Source: Streptomyces sp. col6
GTDB lineage: Bacteria > Actinomycetota > Actinomycetes > Streptomycetales > Streptomycetaceae
DNA length: 34,631 nt
Reading direction: 5' to 3'
Assembly (NCBI RefSeq): GCF_008042035.1
Contig: NZ_RDBL01000006.1
Location: forward strand, 855,841-890,471
Position numbers and translations under genes: made by a program
Notes under the pieces: generated by a model
Seen by the model: the letters and a program-made list of their open reading frames with translations, nothing else
What the model was told of the DNA's origin: nothing
Database searches by the model: none
Shown here: piece after piece, positions 7,408 through 16,677 of the stretch
Numbering within the stretch: the stretch's first letter is position 1
How the letters are laid out: each line of letters begins with the position of its first letter

Positions 7408-8082
7408 ATGAAGCGGACGCGAGCTGTCACTGCGGCAGCCGTCATGATCGTCGCGGGCATCCTCACCGGCGGCTGCACGTCGGCGCCGCACGACCGGGCG
7501 GCGGAGAGCCCGGCGGCGACCGGACCGACGCGGGCGGGGGCGGACCGGACGGCCGCCCGCGAGCCGGAGGCGTGCCGGGGCGGCACGTACACCTGGTTCA
7601 ACCTGCGCCAGGAATCGGTGATCAACGGGGTCGCCGAGGCGCAGAGCCTGACCGGGTCCGGCCGCGTGACGAAACCGATCCGGCGGCTGCGCACGGACCC
7701 GGCCTCCGTGGTGACCGAGGGCGTGGACCTGGACCCGGACCTCGTCCTCCACTCCCTCGGGACGAAGCTCGGGCTGGTGTCCGCGGACGACGATCCGAAG
7801 TGGGGTTCCGCCCTCGGCGAGCCGGGCACGTACGCGCCGCTCGACGAGCCGTTGGGCCAGGTCAGCGACGTGAAGGGCAGCGTGCGGCTGGTGAGCTTCA
7901 GCTTCTTCGGACTGATCGACGCGGACTTCCGCTACACATGCGCCGGGGGCGGCCGGCCGGTCATCGGCCATGTGTCGACCTGGGGCAGTTCCGGCGGCGG
8001 CGCGGTCAACTGCGACGAGACTCTGAGCAAGGACGCGTCCGCCGCCGCACACGAGGCCGTCAGGCTCTCCTGCCCCCGCTAG
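7408..8082 (+). CDS. Putative lipoprotein, function unknown
   Basis: This 224-aa protein starts at ATG 7408 with a G-rich Shine-Dalgarno-like run at 7396-7400. Residues 1-23 form a lipoprotein signal peptide (MKRTR, hydrophobic stretch, GILTGGC) with Cys23 as the acylation site. A short Ala/Pro/Arg linker leads to a folded domain of about 170 residues starting at ACRGGTYTWFN. The mature domain has four further cysteines (in ACRGG, YTCAGG, VNCDE and LSCPR), which suggests two disulfides and an extracytoplasmic location. I do not recognise the family. It lies alone between the orphan binding protein and typA, with its own upstream inverted repeat and no obvious operon partner. Confidence 0.82.
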   Translation: MKRTRAVTAAAVMIVAGILTGGCTSAPHDRAAESPAATGPTRAGADRTAAREPEACRGGTYTWFNLRQESVINGVAEAQSLTGSGRVTKPIRRLRTDPASVVTEGVDLDPDLVLHSLGTKLGLVSADDDPKWGSALGEPGTYAPLDEPLGQVSDVKGSVRLVSFSFFGLIDADFRYTCAGGGRPVIGHVSTWGSSGGGAVNCDETLSKDASAAAHEAVRLSCPR

Positions 8083-8219
8083 AAACCGCCCGGGAAGCCG
8101 CAGGCGCGGGTGGCCCGTACCATGGGAGTAGCCGTGGCGCGTCCGCCCGGCGGGCGTACGAGGACTCAAGACCGACCCAGGCGCCTGAATCCCCGATCCG
8201 AGAGAAGCGCAAGCCACCC

Positions 8220-10116
<1,897 letters not shown>

Positions 10117-10127
<11 letters not shown>

Positions 10128-10146
10128 GACGCCGAGCACGGCTGAG
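10117..10146 (+). repeat. Short in-frame duplication across the typA stop codon
   Basis: AGCACGGCTGAG occurs at 10117-10128, ending in the typA stop, and again at 10135-10146. The 18-bp period places a second in-frame TGA at 10142-10144. It looks like a small slippage duplication that supplies a backup stop. Confidence 0.6.
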
Positions 10147-10203
10147 GAAGGACCACCAGGCCGTTTTCGGCCGATGATCCGTCAGCACCAGGCATTGCCC
10201 TGA

Positions 10204-10238
10204 CCGAGGGCCCTCACAGACACTGTGGGGGCCCTCGG
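10204..10238 (+). terminator. Terminator of typA
   Basis: A 16-bp stem (CCGAGGGCCCTCACAG at 10204-10219 with CTGTGGGGGCCCTCGG at 10223-10238) has one G-U pair and an ACA loop. It lies 76 nt after the typA stop and is followed by CCTTGGTC. It separates typA from the importer operon. Confidence 0.85.
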
Positions 10239-10290
10239 CCTTGGTCAACCCGTTTTACGGGCGCACGTCCACTATCTGAGACAAAAGCGT

Positions 10291-10340
10291 CCGATTATCG
10301 GAGGTCGCTCTCCGAAACATGTGTTAACAGTCCGTTTCGG
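10291..10340. promoter_or_regulatory. Chain of overlapping, mutually exclusive inverted repeats
   Basis: Three inverted repeats share arms. CCGAT/ATCGG is at 10291-10301, TCGGAG/CTCCGA is at 10298-10303 and 10310-10315, and CCGAAAC/GTTTCGG is at 10312-10318 and 10334-10340. Each uses bases of the previous one, so only alternate pairs can form at once. As DNA this is a row of TCGG/CCGA half-sites in an AT-richer stretch; as RNA it would be switch-like. It lies about 300 bp upstream of the first binding-protein gene. Function is inferred from geometry only. Confidence 0.4.
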
Positions 10341-10454
10341 GGGTGTCTGTCTGGGCTCGCTTTGTCCGGATTTTGGGCCGCGCAAGTGACGGATGTTGTC
10401 AAACCGAGACCCTTTAAGTGTGGTTTACAGCCCAGACGTACTTAATAGTTGGCT

Positions 10455-10570
10455 CCATTGAGCTCGGGTCAATGGGTCACGCACCGTGGGGAGTGCGCCG
10501 ACTCACGAGCACACTAAGGGCACTGAAACGATCACCGTCAGGGGTGTCGGTGAATCGACCCAGTGCCCTT
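10455..10570 (+). promoter_or_regulatory. Structured 5' leader of importer operon 1
   Basis: The 479-bp gap between typA and the operon is the only gap over 300 bp. After the typA terminator and the repeat chain it holds an AT-rich promoter-like zone (10390-10450; TTGTCA at 10396-10401, no convincing -10), then three hairpins. SL1 is CCATTGA/TCAATGG (10455-10461, 10469-10475). SL2 is CGCAC/GTGCG with an 8-nt loop just after it. SL3 has outer arms AAGGGCACTG (10516-10525) and CAGTGCCCTT (10561-10570), with an inner stem CGATCACCG/CGGTGAaTCG (one bulged A). SL3 ends 24 nt before the Shine-Dalgarno site. It could be an RNA switch, an attenuator or an mRNA stabiliser. I did not match it to a known riboswitch class. 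Confidence 0.5.
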
Positions 10571-10606
10571 CTTGTAGTCAAAAGTGGACTCATGAGGAGG
10601 AAACCC

Positions 10607-12247
10607 ATGCGTGGTGCCAAGAGCGCCAAGTGGGTCGCGGGAGCGGCCATCATCGCCCTGGCTGCGACTGCCTGTGGCGGTGGCGACGACGACGCCAGCA
10701 AGAGCAAGGGCGGCGACAAGGGCGCCGTCAACGCCGACGGCATCTTCTCCGTCGAGGTCGGTGAGCCGCAGAACCCGCTGCAGCCGGCCAACACGATGGA
10801 GTCGAACGGCAGCATCGTCACCGACTCGATCTTCTCGCAGCTGGTGGACTACGACCCGTCCGGCAAGCTTGAGATGATCAACGCGGAGTCTGTCGAGACC
10901 AAGGACAGCAAGCTCTGGACGGTCAAGCTCAAGAAGGACTGGAAGTTCCACGACGGCACCCCCGTCACGGCCGAGTCCTACATCAAGGCCTGGAACTGGG
11001 CCGCCAACACCAAGAACAACCAGACCAACGCGTCCTGGTTCGGCGACATCAAGGGCTTCGCGGACGTCCACCCCGAGGACGCGAAGGCCAAGCCGAAGTC
11101 GGACACGATGTCCGGTCTGAAGAAGGTGGACGACTACACGTTCACCATCGAGCTCAACGCCCCGCTCCCGTACTTCTCGTACAAGCTCGGCTACACGGTC
11201 TTCTCCCCGCTGCCCGAGTCCTTCTACGCCGACCCGAAGGCCGCCGGTGAGAAGCCGGTCGGCAACGGCGCGTACAAGTTCGTCAGCTGGGACCACAAGA
11301 AGCAGATCAAGGTCGTCCGCAACGACGACTACAAGGGTTCCGACAAGGCGAAGAACGGTGGTGTGATCTTCAAGAACTACACCACCCTCGAGACCGCCTA
11401 CGAGGACCTGAAGTCCGGCAACGTCGACGTGCTGCGCCAGATCGGCCCGAAGGACCTCCCGGTCTACCGGTCCGACCTCGGTGACCGCGCGGTGGACAAG
11501 GCCTACTCCGCGATCCAGACGATCGCCGTCGCCTTCTACACCGACCAGTGGAAGAAGATCGACCCGAAGGTCCTCCAGGGCCTGTCGATGGGCATCGACC
11601 GCGACACGATCACCAAGACCGTGCTGCAGGGCACCCGCGAGCCGGCCACCGGCTGGGTCGCCAAGGGCGTGCTGGGTTACCAGAAGGACGCGTCCGGCGA
11701 CGTCACCAAGTACGACCCCGCCAAGGCCAAGCAGCTCATCAAGGACGGCGGCGGCGTCCCGGGCAACAAGATCTCGATCCAGTTCAACGCCGACGGTGGC
11801 CACAAGGAATGGGTCGAGGCCGTCTGCAACAGCATCACGCAGTCGACCGGTGTGAAGTGCACCACCGACTCGAAGGCCGACTTCCAGGCCGACACGAACG
11901 CGCGTGACGCCAAGGAGGTCAAGTCCCTCTACCGTTCCGGCTGGGTGCTCGACTACCCGGTGAACGCGAACTTCATCTCGGACCTGTTCCGTACCGGCGC
12001 CGCGGGCAACCAGGGCGACTTCTCGAACAAGGGCCTGGACGCGGAGATCAAGAAGGCCGACTCCGCCGCCTCCCTCGACGAGTCCGTCGCCGCGTACCAG
12101 AAGATCGAGAAGGAGCTGGTGAACTACATGCCCTCCATCCCGCTCTGGTACTACAAGGTCAACGCCGGCTACTCGGAGAAGGTCCAGAACGTCGACTACG
12201 CCCAGGACGGCGACCCGATCCTGACGCAGATCGAAGTCAAGAAGTAA
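10607..12247 (+). CDS. Oligopeptide ABC importer, substrate-binding lipoprotein (operon 1)
   Basis: This 546-aa family 5 (OppA/DppA/BldKB-type) binding protein has a lipoprotein signal ending in LAATAC with Cys23, followed by an acidic Gly-rich linker. Family features are VEVGEPQNPLQPANT near the mature N-terminus, WKFHDGTPVTAESYIKAWNW, PVGNGAYKFVSWDH, and IPLWYYKVNAGYSEKV near the C-terminus. It would capture di- or oligopeptides outside the membrane and pass them to the permeases encoded downstream. The ATG at 10607 is chosen because AGGAGG lies at 10595-10600 and the signal peptide begins there; in-frame ATGs at 10472 and 10592 would add a leader-derived extension lacking a signal peptide. 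A hairpin separates it from the permease genes, allowing excess binding protein. From recalled gene order next to typA, it may be the BldKB counterpart. Confidence 0.93.
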   Translation: MRGAKSAKWVAGAAIIALAATACGGGDDDASKSKGGDKGAVNADGIFSVEVGEPQNPLQPANTMESNGSIVTDSIFSQLVDYDPSGKLEMINAESVETKDSKLWTVKLKKDWKFHDGTPVTAESYIKAWNWAANTKNNQTNASWFGDIKGFADVHPEDAKAKPKSDTMSGLKKVDDYTFTIELNAPLPYFSYKLGYTVFSPLPESFYADPKAAGEKPVGNGAYKFVSWDHKKQIKVVRNDDYKGSDKAKNGGVIFKNYTTLETAYEDLKSGNVDVLRQIGPKDLPVYRSDLGDRAVDKAYSAIQTIAVAFYTDQWKKIDPKVLQGLSMGIDRDTITKTVLQGTREPATGWVAKGVLGYQKDASGDVTKYDPAKAKQLIKDGGGVPGNKISIQFNADGGHKEWVEAVCNSITQSTGVKCTTDSKADFQADTNARDAKEVKSLYRSGWVLDYPVNANFISDLFRTGAAGNQGDFSNKGLDAEIKKADSAASLDESVAAYQKIEKELVNYMPSIPLWYYKVNAGYSEKVQNVDYAQDGDPILTQIEVKK

Positions 12248-12272
12248 CCACACCGACGTAGTCCGCGCGCAC

Positions 12273-12305
12273 GCGCGGGACCGGCACAGAAGGACGGTCC
12301 CGCGC
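12273..12305 (+). terminator. Intra-operon hairpin between binding protein and permeases
   Basis: The perfect 11-bp repeat GCGCGGGACCG / CGGTCCCGCGC has an 11-nt loop and begins 25 nt after the binding-protein stop, within a 168-bp gap before the permease. It likely acts as a partial terminator or a 3'-end protector, raising the level of the binding-protein mRNA over that of the membrane subunits, as is usual in such operons. Confidence 0.65.
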
Positions 12306-12415
12306 CTGCCGCACGCAGTGGCCGGGGGGCCCTTCCACGCAACCGACCCACCCTCAGGGGCAGTCGGGACGGGGGAGGGCCCGTCGGCTGCCGCCGCCTA
12401 TTACATGGAGGCATG

Positions 12416-13348
12416 ATGGGGCGCTATGTCGCACGACGACTGCTCCAGATGATCCCGGTCTTCCTCGGGACAACGCTGCTGATCTTCCTGATGGTCTATA
12501 CGCTGCCCGGCGACCCCGTGCGCGGGCTCTTCGGGGACAAGGGTGTCGACCCGGCCACGCTGGCGAGACTTCGCCACGAGAAGGGTCTCGACCTTCCGAT
12601 CCTGCAGCAGTACTGGAATTACATGACAGGCATCGTCCTGCATTTCGATTTCGGTGATCAGATAGCCAGCGGACGTCCCGTCACGGACGTCCTCGGCGAC
12701 GCGTTCCCCGTCACCCTCCGGCTGGCCAGCATGGCGTTCGTCATCGAGATCGTCGTCGGCATCGGCCTCGGCACCATCGCCGGTCTGCGCGCCGGCCGGC
12801 TCACCGACAACGTGATCCTGGTCTTCACCCTGCTGATCATCTCGATCCCGGTGTTCGTCCTCGGCTTCATCATCAAGACCGTGTTCGCCTTCCAGCTCGG
12901 CTGGATCGATCCAAACGTGTCCAATGACGCCAAGTGGGGCGAACTGCTGGCCCCTGCCATCGTGCTGGGATCGCTCTCACTCGCCTATGTCGCGCGCCTC
13001 ACGCGTACGACGATGGCCGAGAACCTTCGCTCGGACTACATGCGTACCGCCATCGCCAAGGGGCTTCCCAAGCGGCGCATCGTCGGCGTGCACCTGATGC
13101 GCAACTCGCTGATCCCCGTCATCACCTTCCTCGGCACCGACCTCGGTGCCCTGATGGGCGGCGCGGTCGTCACCGAAGGCCTGTTCAACGTCAAGGGCAT
13201 CGGCGGCACGATCTACGAGTCGATTCAGAAGCGCGAAGGCACGACACTCGTCGGCCTCGTCACCATCCTGGTGCTCGTCTATCTCCTCATGAGCCTCATC
13301 GTCGACCTGCTGTACGCGGTCCTGGACCCGAGGATCCGTTATGCCTGA
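12416..13348 (+). CDS. Oligopeptide ABC importer, DppB/OppB-type permease (operon 1)
   Basis: This 310-aa inner-membrane permease has the DppB/OppB layout. The first TM helix follows MGRYVARRLLQMIPVFLGTT, a long extracytoplasmic loop comes next, and five further TM helices follow. The cytoplasmic ATPase-contact loop reads YMRTAIAKGLPKRRIVGVHLMRNSLIPV, the equivalent of the EAA motif. ATGs occur at 12413 and 12416. GGAGG at 12407-12411 leaves only 1 nt before the first but 4 nt before the second, and the paralogue in operon 2 also starts MGRYV, so I chose 12416. The 3' end overlaps the next permease start by 8 nt. Confidence 0.94.
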   Translation: MGRYVARRLLQMIPVFLGTTLLIFLMVYTLPGDPVRGLFGDKGVDPATLARLRHEKGLDLPILQQYWNYMTGIVLHFDFGDQIASGRPVTDVLGDAFPVTLRLASMAFVIEIVVGIGLGTIAGLRAGRLTDNVILVFTLLIISIPVFVLGFIIKTVFAFQLGWIDPNVSNDAKWGELLAPAIVLGSLSLAYVARLTRTTMAENLRSDYMRTAIAKGLPKRRIVGVHLMRNSLIPVITFLGTDLGALMGGAVVTEGLFNVKGIGGTIYESIQKREGTTLVGLVTILVLVYLLMSLIVDLLYAVLDPRIRYA

Positions 13349-14291
13349 CGTGACCAAGACCGCACCCGCGCCCGAGGACGCCAAGGCGCCCCTCGCGGAC
13401 CCGGCGGCGACCGTGAAGGCGGAGAAGGCCCGCAGCCTGTGGGGCGACGCCTGGCGGGACCTGCGTTCCAACTGGTACTTCATCATCTCGTCGGTGCTGA
13501 TCGTCATCCTGATCGTGATGGCGATCTTCCCCGGCCTGTTCACGAGCGCCTCGCCCACCTCCGCCGACCTGGTGCACCACTACCTGGGCAAGCCGGAACT
13601 GAGCAAGATCGGCTCCGAGGGCTGGCTCGGCTACGACGGCCAGGGCCACAGCGTCTACGCCCGTGTCATCTACGGCACCCGCGCGTCGATCACCGTCGGC
13701 GTCTGCGTCACCCTGCTGGTGACGCTGTTCGGCGGACTGATCGGCATGCTCGCCGGCTACTTCGGCGGCTGGGTGGACGCCCTGCTCTCGGGCTTCTTCA
13801 CCAACGTCTTCCTCGGTATCCCGTTCCTGCTGGGCGCCATGGTCGTCCTCCAGGCGTTCACCGAGCGGAAGGTCTGGGTGGTCGTCTTCGCCCTCGCGTT
13901 CCTCGGCTGGACCCAGATCGCGCGTGTCATGCGCGGTGCGGTGATCGTCATCAAGCAGTCGGACTACGTGCAGGCCGCCAGGGCGCTGGGCGCGGGAACC
14001 AGCCGGATCCTCTTCCGGCACATCCTGCCCAACGCCATGGCCCCGGTGATCGTGGTCGCCACCATCTCGCTCGGCGTCTACATCTCGGCCGAGGCGACGC
14101 TCTCCTACCTCGGTCTGGGTCTCGCCGACCCGACCATCTCGTGGGGTATGGACATCTCGGGTGGCTCCGCCCAGATCCGCGTCGCCCAGCACATCCTGCT
14201 GTACCCGTCGATCATGCTCAGCATCACCGTTCTGGCGTTCATCATGCTCGGCGAAGCCGTCCGCAACGCCCTCGATCCGAAGTCGCGATAG
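13341..14291 (+). CDS. Oligopeptide ABC importer, DppC/OppC-type permease (operon 1)
   Basis: This 316-aa protein has a cytoplasmic N-terminal extension of about 45 residues, then SLWGDAWRDLRSNWYFIISSVLIVILIVMAI as first TM helix and five more. The GYDGQGHSVYARVIYGTRASI segment and the EAA loop VQAARALGAGTSRILFRHILPNAMAPV are typical of DppC/OppC permeases. It pairs with the upstream permease to form the translocation channel. The ATG at 13341 overlaps the preceding stop by 8 nt, so translation is probably coupled. The stop is followed directly by GGAGGG, the ribosome site of the first ATPase gene. Confidence 0.94.
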   Translation: MPDVTKTAPAPEDAKAPLADPAATVKAEKARSLWGDAWRDLRSNWYFIISSVLIVILIVMAIFPGLFTSASPTSADLVHHYLGKPELSKIGSEGWLGYDGQGHSVYARVIYGTRASITVGVCVTLLVTLFGGLIGMLAGYFGGWVDALLSGFFTNVFLGIPFLLGAMVVLQAFTERKVWVVVFALAFLGWTQIARVMRGAVIVIKQSDYVQAARALGAGTSRILFRHILPNAMAPVIVVATISLGVYISAEATLSYLGLGLADPTISWGMDISGGSAQIRVAQHILLYPSIMLSITVLAFIMLGEAVRNALDPKSR

Positions 14292-14301
14292 GAGGGCGAA
14301 C

Positions 14302-15360
14302 GTGGCCACCATCAACAAGACCGCCGAAGTCCCGTCCGCACGCCGGGGTGACGAACACGTCGGCCCCCTGCTCGAAGTCCGTGACCTGCACGTGGAGTTC
14401 CACACCCGCGACGGTGTGGCCAAGGCGGTCAACGGGGTCAACTACAGCGTGGACGCCGGTGAGACCCTCGCCGTCCTCGGCGAGTCCGGATCCGGCAAGT
14501 CCGTGACGGCGCAGGCCATCATGGGCATCCTCGACATGCCGCCCGGGAAGATCCCGCAGGGCGAGATCCTCTTCCGTGGCCAGGACATGCTCAAGATGTC
14601 CTACGAGGAGCGCCGGCAGATCCGCGGCCAGAAGATCGCCATGATCTTCCAGGACGCGCTGTCCTCGCTGAACCCGGTCCTCACCGTCGGCTACCAGCTC
14701 GGCGAGATGTTCCGGGTCCACCAGGGCCTGTCCAAGAAGGAAGCCCGCGCCAAGGCCATCGAGCTGATGGACCAGGTGAAGATCCCGGCCGCCGCGGCCC
14801 GGGTCTCGGACTACCCGCACCAGTTCTCCGGCGGTATGCGCCAGCGCATCATGATCGCGATGGCGCTCGCCCTGGAACCGGACCTGATCATCGCGGACGA
14901 GCCGACCACCGCCCTCGACGTGACCGTCCAGGCCCAGGTGATGGACCTGCTCGCAGAGCTCCAGCGCGAGTACAACATGGGCCTGATCCTGATCACTCAC
15001 GACCTGGGTGTCGTCGCGGACGTCGCCGACAAGATCGCCGTGATGTACGCGGGCCGGATCGTCGAGACCGCCCCGGTGCACGAGATCTACAAGCGCCCCG
15101 CGCACCCGTACACCAAGGGTCTGCTGGCCTCGATCCCGCGCCTGGACCAGAAGGGCCAGGAGCTCTTCGCGATCAAGGGCCTGCCGCCCAACCTGCTGCA
15201 CGTGCCGTCGGGCTGCGCCTTCAACCCGCGCTGCACCATGGCCCAGGACATCTGCCGTTCGGACATCCCGGCCCTCCGGCCGGTGACCGAGCAGGACGGC
15301 ACCGAGCTGGCCGGCCGCCGCAGCGCCTGTCACTTCTGGAAGGAGACGATCCATGGCTGA
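14302..15360 (+). CDS. Oligopeptide ABC importer, DppD/OppD-type ATPase (operon 1)
   Basis: This 352-aa cytoplasmic ATPase has Walker A GESGSGKS at residues 60-67, signature SGGMRQR, Walker [13 protein letters not shown] and switch histidine ITHD. The C-terminal oligopeptide-transporter domain carries four cysteines (C-x5-C-x6-C and a later SACHFW). A comparable cysteine domain in mycobacterial OppD has been reported to hold an iron-sulfur cluster. The start is GTG 14302 with GGAGGG at 14291-14296, giving a 22-residue N-terminal extension compared with the operon 2 paralogue, which starts directly at the equivalent of [12 protein letters not shown]. It powers peptide import together with the next gene, which it overlaps by 8 nt. 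Confidence 0.95.
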   Translation: MATINKTAEVPSARRGDEHVGPLLEVRDLHVEFHTRDGVAKAVNGVNYSVDAGETLAVLGESGSGKSVTAQAIMGILDMPPGKIPQGEILFRGQDMLKMSYEERRQIRGQKIAMIFQDALSSLNPVLTVGYQLGEMFRVHQGLSKKEARAKAIELMDQVKIPAAAARVSDYPHQFSGGMRQRIMIAMALALEPDLIIADEPTTALDVTVQAQVMDLLAELQREYNMGLILITHDLGVVADVADKIAVMYAGRIVETAPVHEIYKRPAHPYTKGLLASIPRLDQKGQELFAIKGLPPNLLHVPSGCAFNPRCTMAQDICRSDIPALRPVTEQDGTELAGRRSACHFWKETIHG

Positions 15361-16495
15361 CATCTCGAAGGAGACCGTGGACGCCACCCCCAACGTCTCC
15401 GAGGTGGAGACCGTCGACGCGGCGAGCGAGGCGGAGGCCGTAGCCGCCATCGACGCGCCCGTGTCGCAGGGGGAGCCGATCCTCCAGGTGCGCAACCTCG
15501 TCAAGCACTTCCCGCTGACGCAGGGCATCCTGTTCAAGAAGCAGGTCGGCGCGGTCAAGGCAGTGGACGGCATCTCGTTCGACCTGTACGCGGGCGAGAC
15601 GCTGGGCATCGTGGGCGAGTCCGGCTGTGGCAAGTCCACCGTCGCCAAGCTCCTGATGACGCTGGAGCGGGCCACCGCGGGCGAGGTCTTCTACAAGGGC
15701 CAGGACATCACCAAGCTGTCCGGCCGCGCGCTGAAGGCCGTGCGCCGCAACATCCAGATGGTGTTCCAGGACCCGTACACCTCGCTCAACCCCCGTATGA
15801 CGGTGGGCGACATCATCGGCGAGACGTACGAGATCCACCCCGAGGTGGCCCCCAAGGGCGACCGGCGGCGCAAGGTCCAGGAGCTCCTGGACGTCGTCGG
15901 CCTCAACCCGGAGTACATCAACCGGTACCCGCACCAGTTCTCCGGCGGTCAGCGCCAGCGCATCGGCATCGCCCGCGGCCTCGCGCTCAACCCGGAGATC
16001 ATCATCTGCGACGAGCCGGTCTCCGCGCTCGACGTGTCGGTGCAGGCGCAGGTCGTCAACCTGATGGAGAAGCTCCAGGACGAGTTCAACCTCTCCTACC
16101 TCTTCATCGCGCACGACCTGTCGATCGTCCGGCACATCTCCGACCGGGTCGGCGTCATGTACCTCGGCAAGATGGCCGAGATCGGTACGGACGTGCAGAT
16201 CTACGACCACCCGACGCACCCCTACACCCAGGCGCTGCTGTCGGCCGTCCCGGTTCCGGACCCGGAGGCCCGCGAGGGCCGCGAGCGGATCATCCTCACC
16301 GGTGACGTCCCGTCCCCGGCCAACCCGCCGTCGGGCTGCCGCTTCCGCACCCGCTGCTGGAAGGCCGAGGACAAGTGCGCCACCGAGGTGCCGCTCCTCG
16401 CGGTCCCCGAGCGCTTCAAGGCCTCGAAGACGCCGGCCGCCCACGAGTCGGCCTGCCACTTTGCGGAGGAGAAGGACGTGGTGCACGCGGCCTGA
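15353..16495 (+). CDS. Oligopeptide ABC importer, DppF/OppF-type ATPase (operon 1)
   Basis: This 380-aa second ATPase has an acidic N-terminal extension of about 40 residues, then EPILQVRNLVKHFPLTQGI, Walker A GESGCGKS, signature SGGQRQR, Walker [13 protein letters not shown] and AHDLS. The C-terminal domain again has the cysteine pattern ([14 protein letters not shown] and SACHFAEE). It forms a heterodimer with the preceding ATPase. The ATG at 15353 overlaps the preceding stop by 8 nt (ATGGCTGA). A clear terminator follows. A 75-nt block (15929-16003) is identical to the operon 2 copy at 21926-22000. Confidence 0.95.
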   Translation: MADISKETVDATPNVSEVETVDAASEAEAVAAIDAPVSQGEPILQVRNLVKHFPLTQGILFKKQVGAVKAVDGISFDLYAGETLGIVGESGCGKSTVAKLLMTLERATAGEVFYKGQDITKLSGRALKAVRRNIQMVFQDPYTSLNPRMTVGDIIGETYEIHPEVAPKGDRRRKVQELLDVVGLNPEYINRYPHQFSGGQRQRIGIARGLALNPEIIICDEPVSALDVSVQAQVVNLMEKLQDEFNLSYLFIAHDLSIVRHISDRVGVMYLGKMAEIGTDVQIYDHPTHPYTQALLSAVPVPDPEAREGRERIILTGDVPSPANPPSGCRFRTRCWKAEDKCATEVPLLAVPERFKASKTPAAHESACHFAEEKDVVHAA

Positions 16496-16526
16496 CCCGC
16501 CCGCACCGTCCGTCGCGGACACTCAG

Positions 16527-16562
16527 GACCCCTCGGGAGCCCTTACGGGAACCCGGGGGGTC
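16527..16562 (+). terminator. Terminator of importer operon 1
   Basis: An 11-bp stem (GACCCCTCGGG at 16527-16537 with CCCGGGGGGTC at 16552-16562, one G-U pair) has a small CCC/GGG stem in its loop and is followed by TTCTG. It starts 32 nt after the operon's last stop. Confidence 0.8.
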
Positions 16563-16626
16563 TTCTGCGTGCCCGGGTGCCTGTACGGCCCCGGATGGCG
16601 GGTGCAGGCGTGCATACGCCCCGTAA

Positions 16627-16646
16627 TGAGGTGATATTTGACCTCA
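16627..16646. promoter_or_regulatory. Inverted repeat upstream of importer operon 2
   Basis: TGAGGT (16627-16632) and ACCTCA (16641-16646) are perfect inverted arms around an AT-rich 8-bp centre (GATATTTG), 32 bp before the start codon. It is a candidate operator over the promoter of operon 2. Operon 1 has no such element. Confidence 0.45.
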
Positions 16647-16677
16647 CGTAAGCCGGAGCACTACGAGGAGGCACTCC

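Noticed and set aside
10291..10570. ydaO-type (c-di-AMP) riboswitch upstream of operon 1
   Set aside because: A few short strings (CTCTCCGAAAC, GGGGTG) recalled that class, but the conserved core could not be assembled in order, so no class was assigned.
10418..10606. In-frame upstream extension of the operon 1 binding protein
   Set aside because: No ribosome site, covers the leader hairpins, and would bury the lipoprotein signal peptide that starts at 10607 behind AGGAGG.
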